A stretch of 64,000 nt of DNA from Thiomicrorhabdus sp. 6S3-12 (GTDB lineage: Bacteria; Pseudomonadota; Gammaproteobacteria; Thiomicrospirales; Thiomicrospiraceae). Below the pieces are notes generated by a model. It was not told the DNA's origin, made no database searches, and saw only the letters and a list, made by a program, of their open reading frames with translations. The position numbers and the translations under genes were made by a program. Shown piece after piece: positions 58,989 through 64,000 of this stretch; the stretch's first letter is position 1, and the number at the start of each line of letters is the position of its first letter. The stretch spans positions 124,001 to 188,000 of the forward strand of contig NZ_JAGETW010000007.1 of NCBI RefSeq assembly GCF_017571475.1, read 5' to 3'.

Positions 58989-60569
58989 TTATTTGACGAT
59001 AATGCTGACGCCGTCCATCTCTTCCGGTTGCGGAATGTCCATAATGTCCAGCATAGTCGGCATAACGTCCGGAAGACGAGCGCCGGAGCGCAGTTTCACA
59101 TCTTTTTTCGGGCCGAAGTAGACCAGAGGTACCGGGAAGGTTGTATGCGAAGTGAACGGTTCGCCGGTTTCCGGATCCTGCAGCATTTCCATGTTTCCGT
59201 GGTCGGCCGTGACAATACATTGGCCGCCGGCTTTTTCGATGGCGTCAAGGATTTTACCTAGCGCTTCATCAACTGCTTCAACGGCTTTAATGCAGGCCGG
59301 GAAGTTTCCGGTGTGACCTACCATGTCCGGGTTGGCGATATTGCAGATGAACGTGTCGTATTTATCCGATTCAATCGCTTCGACCAGTTTTTCGGTCAGT
59401 TCGCCAACGCTCATTTCCGGCTGCAGGTCGTAGGTACGCACTTTAGGTGAAGGGACCAGAATACGATCTTCGCCAAGGTAAGGCGCTTCGACACCACCGT
59501 TCAGGAAGAAGGTTACGTGAGCATATTTTTCCGTTTCGGCAATACGTAACTGACGAAGTTTTAATTTGGAGATAACCTCGCCGAAAGTGTTTTTCAGGTT
59601 GCTTGGACGATAAGCAATGGTTGCGCCGAAGTTCTCGAAGTTCTTATGGTATTCGGTCAGGGTTACGAAAGCCGCCAGCAGCGGTGTGTTGCAACGGTGG
59701 AATTCAGCAAAGTCGCTCAGAATGAAGGCGCGTGTCAGCTGGCGCGCGCGGTCGGAACGGAAGTTCATGAAAATGACCGAATCGCCGTCTTTGATTTTGC
59801 TCTTCTTACCTTTCTTGTTAAGAATTACGGTTGGCTGAATGAATTCGTCGGTTTCACCGCGTTCATAGGCCGCTTCAACCGCTTCTCTGGCCGAATCGGC
59901 TTTGAACTCGGATTTACCACAGCAGATAACGCTGTACGCTTCTTCGGTACGTTCCCAGCGGTTATCACGATCCAGCGCATAGAAACGGCCTGTAATCGAA
60001 CCGATGCTGATATCGCCTTTCAGTTCGCTGATGGCGTTTTCGATGTCGTCGATGTATTTCAACGCGCTCTGCGGAGCTGTGTCGCGACCGTCGGAGAAAA
60101 TGTGCAGAACCGTTTTCGCACCACGATCGTCAGCCAGTTTCAGGGCTGCCTTGATGTGGTTGATGTGCGAGTGAACGCCACCGTCGGATAAAAGACCCAT
60201 GATATGAACAACGTGGTCTCGCTCGACCGCTTTGTCGATCGCATTGTTCAGCGCATTGTTGCTGAAAAAGCGGCCGTCATCGATGTCTTTCTGGATGCGG
60301 GTCAGTTCCTGATACACCACTCGGCCTGCGCCGAGGTTCATATGGCCGACTTCCGAGTTCCCCATCTGACCGTGAGGCAAGCCAACATCCATTCCGGATG
60401 TGCTGATAAGGGTGTTAGGGTTTTCCGCCATTAACTTATCGAAGTTAGGCGTATTGGCTTGTGCAATAGCGTTGAATTCTGTCTCTTCGCGATGTCCCCA
60501 ACCATCCAGGATAATCAGCCCGGTTGGACGGTATTTAACTTTTATCTTTGGCTTTAACTCTTGGCCCAT
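58989..60569 (-). CDS. gpmI: 2,3-bisphosphoglycerate-independent phosphoglycerate mutase
   Basis: 526 residues; interconverts 3- and 2-phosphoglycerate in glycolysis and gluconeogenesis with two manganese ions. The active Ser is in GQMGNSEVGHMN near residue 71, and metal ligands are in ILDGWGH near 21, DMVGHTGNF and TADHGNMEM near 467. It is somewhat longer than usual at the N-terminus (MGQELKPKIKVKYRP). Transcribed divergently from the rhodanese gene. Confidence 0.95.
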   Translation of the reverse strand: MGQELKPKIKVKYRPTGLIILDGWGHREETEFNAIAQANTPNFDKLMAENPNTLISTSGMDVGLPHGQMGNSEVGHMNLGAGRVVYQELTRIQKDIDDGRFFSNNALNNAIDKAVERDHVVHIMGLLSDGGVHSHINHIKAALKLADDRGAKTVLHIFSDGRDTAPQSALKYIDDIENAISELKGDISIGSITGRFYALDRDNRWERTEEAYSVICCGKSEFKADSAREAVEAAYERGETDEFIQPTVILNKKGKKSKIKDGDSVIFMNFRSDRARQLTRAFILSDFAEFHRCNTPLLAAFVTLTEYHKNFENFGATIAYRPSNLKNTFGEVISKLKLRQLRIAETEKYAHVTFFLNGGVEAPYLGEDRILVPSPKVRTYDLQPEMSVGELTEKLVEAIESDKYDTFICNIANPDMVGHTGNFPACIKAVEAVDEALGKILDAIEKAGGQCIVTADHGNMEMLQDPETGEPFTSHTTFPVPLVYFGPKKDVKLRSGARLPDVMPTMLDIMDIPQPEEMDGVSIIVK

Positions 60570-60672
60570 AATTTCTCTTTACCGTTTGAAAATTTACTAA
60601 AATTGCGTTTATTGTAGCGATTTACGCTGTTAAAATCATCAGGTTTGATTAGAGTCTAACAAGGGAATATGA

Positions 60673-61122
60673 ATGTTTATTGAATTTATGCAAGAACAGA
60701 TGCTGCTGTTTATTGCACTTTTTGTCGTTGTGATAATGCTGGCGTACAGCTATGCGGGTGATAAATTGGCCGGTTTTAAAACCGTCGGTACGGATGAAGC
60801 GACGCGACTGTATAACGATGACGCCTTTGTTTTGGATGTTCGTACGGCGGGCGAATACCGCGACGGGTACATCGGTAATGCGCTTAATATCTCCAGTAAC
60901 GAGATTGCCGGTAAGCTGAACCAGCTGCCGTCCGACAAGGATGCTCCGATTCTGGTTTATTGTTTGAGCGGTGCGCGTTCTTCGCGTGTGGCGATGACGT
61001 TGGCTAAAAACGGTTATACCTCGGTGAATAATCTGCGCGGCGGTATCACCGCGTGGAAAGCAGCCGGGCTTCCGGTTGGCCGCGAACGTTCAAAAAAAAA
61101 CAAAAAAAAGCAAAATCAGTAA
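60673..61122 (+). CDS. Membrane-anchored rhodanese-like protein
   Basis: 149 residues: one N-terminal membrane helix (about residues 9-25) and a rhodanese domain with active Cys in LVYCLSGARSSRVAM near residue 97. Basic C-terminal tail (RSKKNKKKQNQ). Homologues of the YibN type lie just before grxC and secB in many Gammaproteobacteria, as here. Likely involved in sulfur or sulfide transfer near the membrane. Confidence 0.9.
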   Translation: MFIEFMQEQMLLFIALFVVVIMLAYSYAGDKLAGFKTVGTDEATRLYNDDAFVLDVRTAGEYRDGYIGNALNISSNEIAGKLNQLPSDKDAPILVYCLSGARSSRVAMTLAKNGYTSVNNLRGGITAWKAAGLPVGRERSKKNKKKQNQ

Positions 61123-61151
61123 AGTCGCAGCAGTCGAAAAAGGAGCACGTT

Positions 61152-61406
61152 ATGCCTGAGGTAGTGATTTATTTAACTCGTACCTGCCCGTTCTGTAATA
61201 TGGCCAAGCGCCTGCTGGATGGAAAAGGGGTCAGTTACGAAAGTATTGATATTGGCAATGATCGAGACGCGTGGGCCGCTCTGGAAGAGAAGACCGGCCG
61301 TAACACTGTGCCGCAAATCTATGTTGGTGAGCATCATGTTGGCGGTTTTGACGACCTTTCCGCGGCGGATAAGTCCGGTGAGCTGGACCGATTGTTGAAG
61401 GGATAA
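61152..61406 (+). CDS. grxC: Glutaredoxin 3
   Basis: 84 residues; glutathione-dependent thiol-disulfide exchange. Active site CPFC near residues 12-15, cis-Pro region TVPQIYVGEHHVGG. The start at 61152 is set by AAAAAGGAGC upstream; a longer frame reaches back into the rhodanese gene. Followed by a hairpin terminator. Confidence 0.95.
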   Translation: MPEVVIYLTRTCPFCNMAKRLLDGKGVSYESIDIGNDRDAWAALEEKTGRNTVPQIYVGEHHVGGFDDLSAADKSGELDRLLKG

Positions 61407-61417
61407 CGAATCCCCTA

Positions 61418-61442
61418 AAAGGCAGGCTTGAGACCTGCCTTT
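61418..61442 (+). terminator. Candidate terminator between grxC and secB
   Basis: AAAGGCAGG and CCTGCCTTT form a 9-bp stem with a 7-base loop, 12 bases after the grxC stop. The T run is short. Confidence 0.6.
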
Positions 61443-61496
61443 CTGCTATCTATCCCTAATATTTTTATTCAAAAAATTAACTAAAAAGGATTTTTC

Positions 61497-61940
61497 ATGT
61501 CTGAACAAGAACAGGTTTTTTCTATTCAGAAAATCTACACTAAAGACATTTCTTTCGAATCACCGAATACACCAGAGCTGTTCACGACACAATTTCAGCC
61601 GAAACTGTCGGTGGATCTGAATGTCGAGAGCCAGAACATTGCCGAAAATGTTCATCACGTTATTTTGCGTGTAACAGCGACTACAAAAGTGGATGACAAA
61701 ACCGCATTCCTGTGTGAAGTTGAGCAGGCCGGTATCTTCACTCTGCAAGGTTTTAACGAGTCGGAAACCAGTTATCTTTTGGGTGTTCAATGTCCTGTGG
61801 CCCTATTCCCTTATGCGCGTGAAACCGTTTCTGATCTGGTGACGCGAGGCGGCTTCCCGCAGCTTCTGCTTGAGCCGGTGAACTTCGAAGCGATGTATCA
61901 CGAGCATATGCAAGCCCAGCAGCAACAGGCGCAGCAGTAA
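61497..61940 (+). CDS. secB: Protein-export chaperone SecB
   Basis: 147 residues, tetrameric chaperone that holds precursor proteins for SecA. Conserved blocks: FSIQKIYTKDISFESPNTPE near residues 7-26, VEQAGIFTL near 77, and CPVALFPYARETVSDLVTRG near 100. The Gln-rich tail is unremarkable. Gene order with gpsA is the standard gammaproteobacterial one. Confidence 0.96.
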   Translation: MSEQEQVFSIQKIYTKDISFESPNTPELFTTQFQPKLSVDLNVESQNIAENVHHVILRVTATTKVDDKTAFLCEVEQAGIFTLQGFNESETSYLLGVQCPVALFPYARETVSDLVTRGGFPQLLLEPVNFEAMYHEHMQAQQQQAQQ

Positions 61941-61964
61941 TTTACCGCGAGTGGAGATTTGCTG

Positions 61965-62993
61965 GTGAGCCAGCCGGTTAACAATATGTCCAAGAAAATA
62001 GCCGTGCTCGGTGCCGGTGCCTGGGGGACTGCACTGGCAATTCATTTGTCCAGAGTCGGGCATGAAGTTGTCTTGTGGACGCATAATGCCAAAGCCGCCA
62101 AAGAGATGCGTACGGAGCGTCAGAACCGCCGTTATCTGAAAGACAGTCGTTTTCCGGACGGTTTGATGGTCTCTGATGATCTGAAAGCATCCGTTTCCGG
62201 GGTTGACGGAATTCTGGTGGTTGTGCCAAGTCATGTCTTTCGTGATGTTCTTAGGCAGTTGGCCGGAATTTTAGACGGCGCAAGACCGCATATTGCCTGG
62301 GCAACGAAAGGGTTTGAGCCGGATTCTCTGCTGTTGCTCCATAAGGTGGCTCAGCAGGTGCTCGGAGCCGAGTTGGATATGACCGTGCTTTCGGGGCCTA
62401 CCTTTGCTGCCGAGGTGGCTAAGGGGCTGCCGACGGCTATGGTCAGCGCATCGCAAAATTCCGATGAAGCCGATTTCTGGGCACAAGCTTTTCATCACGC
62501 TAACTTCCGCATCTATACCCAGAACGATATCGTCGGTGTTGAAGTCGGCGGCGCCTATAAGAATATTATGGCGATCGCTACCGGAGTCTCCGATGGTTTG
62601 GGGCTTGGCGCGAATGCCCGTGCCGCACTTATCTCGCGAGGTATGGCGGAAATGATGCGTTTGAGTCTGGCGCTCGGCGGAAGCGGCGAGACCATGATGG
62701 GGCTTGCGGGTTTGGGAGATTTGGTTTTGACTTGTACCGATGACTTGTCGCGTAACCGTCGTTTCGGTTATCAGTTGGCGAAGCCCGGCGCGAAAGTGGA
62801 TGAGGTGATTGAGAAAATCGGTCAGGTTGTGGAAGGTGTCAAGGCTGTCAGGGCCGTTCACCAGCTTGCTGAGAAACTGGATCTGGACTTGCCGATTATG
62901 CAAGAGGTTTTTGCGCTGGTAGAAGGCAAAGAGACTCCGGAACAGGCGGCCAGGGCTCTGCTGGCTCGCGACGGCAAAGCCGAAATCGAATAG
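61965..62993 (+). CDS. gpsA: Glycerol-3-phosphate dehydrogenase [NAD(P)+]
   Basis: 342 residues; makes sn-glycerol-3-phosphate for phospholipid synthesis. NAD(P) site IAVLGAGAWGTALAIHL near the start; GPTFAAEVAKGLPTAM; catalytic Lys in VGGAYKNIMAIATG near 196. I choose GTG at 61965, with GGAG 8 bases before it; TTG 61959 or ATG 61986 are other options. Lies 24 bases after secB. Confidence 0.94.
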   Translation: MSQPVNNMSKKIAVLGAGAWGTALAIHLSRVGHEVVLWTHNAKAAKEMRTERQNRRYLKDSRFPDGLMVSDDLKASVSGVDGILVVVPSHVFRDVLRQLAGILDGARPHIAWATKGFEPDSLLLLHKVAQQVLGAELDMTVLSGPTFAAEVAKGLPTAMVSASQNSDEADFWAQAFHHANFRIYTQNDIVGVEVGGAYKNIMAIATGVSDGLGLGANARAALISRGMAEMMRLSLALGGSGETMMGLAGLGDLVLTCTDDLSRNRRFGYQLAKPGAKVDEVIEKIGQVVEGVKAVRAVHQLAEKLDLDLPIMQEVFALVEGKETPEQAARALLARDGKAEIE

Positions 62994-63022
62994 GCTTTGC
63001 GTTCTCGAGTTTGTGGGCTGGG

Positions 63023-63490
63023 CTAGCCGAGTTCCATATTGAAATTGAGCTGTCGCCAGGCTTCGTAAGCGACCACGGAAACGGCGTTGGCCAGATTTAG
63101 ACTGCGCCCGCCCGGAATCATCGGAATTGTCAGGCGTTGCTCTTCTGGCAGGCTTTGGATCACTTCCATTGGCAGTCCACGGCTTTCCGGGCCGAACAGA
63201 AACGCGTCTCCGTTTTCGAATTTTGCTTCGGTATAATAGCGCGTGGTTTTGGTGGTCAGCGCATAGACACGATTGGGCTGGATACTATCCAGGCAGGCTT
63301 GCAGATTGGCGTGCTCATGAACTTCAGCTAACTCGGCATAGTCAAGACCGGCGCGGCGAACCCTTTTTTCGCTTAGATCGAACATGATCGGGTGGATCAG
63401 GTGCAGGTGAGCACCCATATTTGCGCTGAGTCGAATCAGTGCTCCGGTATTTTGCGGAATTTCCGGTTCATACAGAATAATGTGCAACAT
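63023..63490 (-). CDS. trmL: tRNA (cytidine(34)-2'-O)-methyltransferase TrmL
   Basis: 155 residues, SPOUT-class enzyme that methylates the wobble ribose of some leucine tRNAs. Marks: LYEPEIPQNTGALIRLSAN near the start, LFGPESRGLPMEV near residue 96, and the knot IPMIPGGRSLNLANAVSVVAYE near 120 with Asn. Transcribed divergently from pyrD, 15 bases apart. Confidence 0.94.
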   Translation of the reverse strand: MLHIILYEPEIPQNTGALIRLSANMGAHLHLIHPIMFDLSEKRVRRAGLDYAELAEVHEHANLQACLDSIQPNRVYALTTKTTRYYTEAKFENGDAFLFGPESRGLPMEVIQSLPEEQRLTIPMIPGGRSLNLANAVSVVAYEAWRQLNFNMELG

Positions 63491-63505
63491 AGTTAGGAAG
63501 TCTTT

Positions 63506-64000
63506 ATGGATTTGTCAGTCAATATTTGTGGCATTCAATGCCAATCCCCCGTAGCGATGGCCTCTGGCAATGCTGGGTACGGCATAGAATACCAATCTGT
63601 CTGTGGCTTTTCCAATAAAGACGTCGGCGCGGTTTTCCTTAAGGGAACGACGCTGGAACCTAAGCTTGGCAATAAACCGGAGCGGGTGATGGAGTCGCCA
63701 AGCGGGTTACTGAACTCCGTGGGTCTGCAGAATCCTGGCGCCAAGGCAGTTATTGAAAGCTATCTGCCGAAACTGGATCTGTCCGAGACGCGTTATATCA
63801 TTAACGTTTCCGGTTCTTCAATTGAAGAGTATGCCGAGGTGGTGCGCTTGTTCGATCAGACCGGTTTGCCGGCAATGGAAATTAATATTTCCTGTCCGAA
63901 TGTCAAAAAAGGTGGTGCGGCGTTTGGTAATGACCCTGATATGGCGGCCAGAGTGGTCGAGGCATGCCGTGCGAATACTTCCAAACCATTGATTGTTAAG
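63506..64000 (+). CDS. pyrD: Dihydroorotate dehydrogenase, class 1B, N-terminal part
   Basis: First 165 residues, open to the window edge with no stop. Starts MDLSVNICGIQCQSPVAMA after an AGGAAG site. FMN-binding LKGTTLEPKLGNKPERVME and NSVGLQNPGAKAVIE, then INVSGSSIEEYAEVV, and INISCPNVKKGGAAFG near residue 133, with the Cys that marks class 1 enzymes (class 2 have Ser). The GG-xxFG ending is that of class 1B catalytic subunits, which pair with PyrK and reduce NAD. Most Gammaproteobacteria use class 2 linked to quinones. Confidence 0.88.
   Translation, partial: MDLSVNICGIQCQSPVAMASGNAGYGIEYQSVCGFSNKDVGAVFLKGTTLEPKLGNKPERVMESPSGLLNSVGLQNPGAKAVIESYLPKLDLSETRYIINVSGSSIEEYAEVVRLFDQTGLPAMEINISCPNVKKGGAAFGNDPDMAARVVEACRANTSKPLIVK

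Overview
The window looks like chromosomal DNA of a gammaproteobacterium. The best guess is a sulfur-oxidising, marine-type lineage near Thiomicrospira, Hydrogenovibrio or Thiomicrorhabdus. This rests on the gene orders def-fmt-rsmB-DUF4390-ntrY-ntrX-trkA-trkH and rhodanese-grxC-secB-gpsA, on TauE/SafE and DsrE-type proteins, and on many c-di-GMP and chemotaxis proteins. The genus is an inference. There are no rRNA or tRNA genes, no CRISPR array, no transposase and no phage genes that I can see. Base composition is even, near 50% GC, except for one clearly AT-rich gene at 51.5-52.7 kb.

Layout. 0-9.9 kb: end of a TauE/SafE permease, a small secreted protein, a poly-HAMP chemoreceptor, a secreted metallo-beta-lactamase-fold protein in an operon with a TetR regulator, a DUF3616 protein, ttcA, an LpxL-type acyltransferase, and an NfeD/QmcA pair. 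9.9-20.6 kb: a long minus-strand run starting at def and going through fmt, rsmB, DUF4390, ntrY, ntrX, trkA, trkH and a methyltransferase. 20.7-31.2 kb: mostly plus-strand housekeeping genes (dprA, topA, argS, a SPOR protein, ubiK, comM, a TauE-like permease) and one diguanylate cyclase. 31.2-50.3 kb: a mixed accessory stretch with a secreted subtilase, D-lactate dehydrogenase, ChaN-like lipoprotein, PAS-GAF-GGDEF-EAL-CZB protein, an SDR, a hydrolase/phosphoribosyltransferase pair, DsrE, nitroreductase, CBS and RDD proteins, Pit phosphate transport, mnmH-selD for selenouridine tRNA, and a complete [FeFe] hydrogenase. 50.4-52.7 kb: a small island with a STAS-like gene, a structured intergenic element and an AT-rich DUF4062 (TIR-like) gene. 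52.8-64 kb: gltB-gltD, gpmI, rhodanese, grxC, secB, gpsA, trmL and the start of a class 1B pyrD that runs off the window.

How the genes fit together. The def-to-trkH run joins protein N-terminal formyl handling, rRNA methylation, a membrane two-component system and potassium uptake. Glutamate synthase supplies glutamate from ammonia assimilation. The [FeFe] hydrogenase and D-lactate dehydrogenase suggest some capacity to dispose of reductant without oxygen; this link is inferred. The accessory points most worth a second look are: the hydrogenase with an extra NTF2-like C-terminal domain; the DUF4062 island with its structured repeat; the NtrX regulator lacking the GAFTGA loop; the metallo-beta-lactamase-fold protein lacking its first metal motif but sharing an N-terminal module with a separate small secreted protein; and the C-terminal zinc-binding CZB domain on a dual GGDEF-EAL protein.
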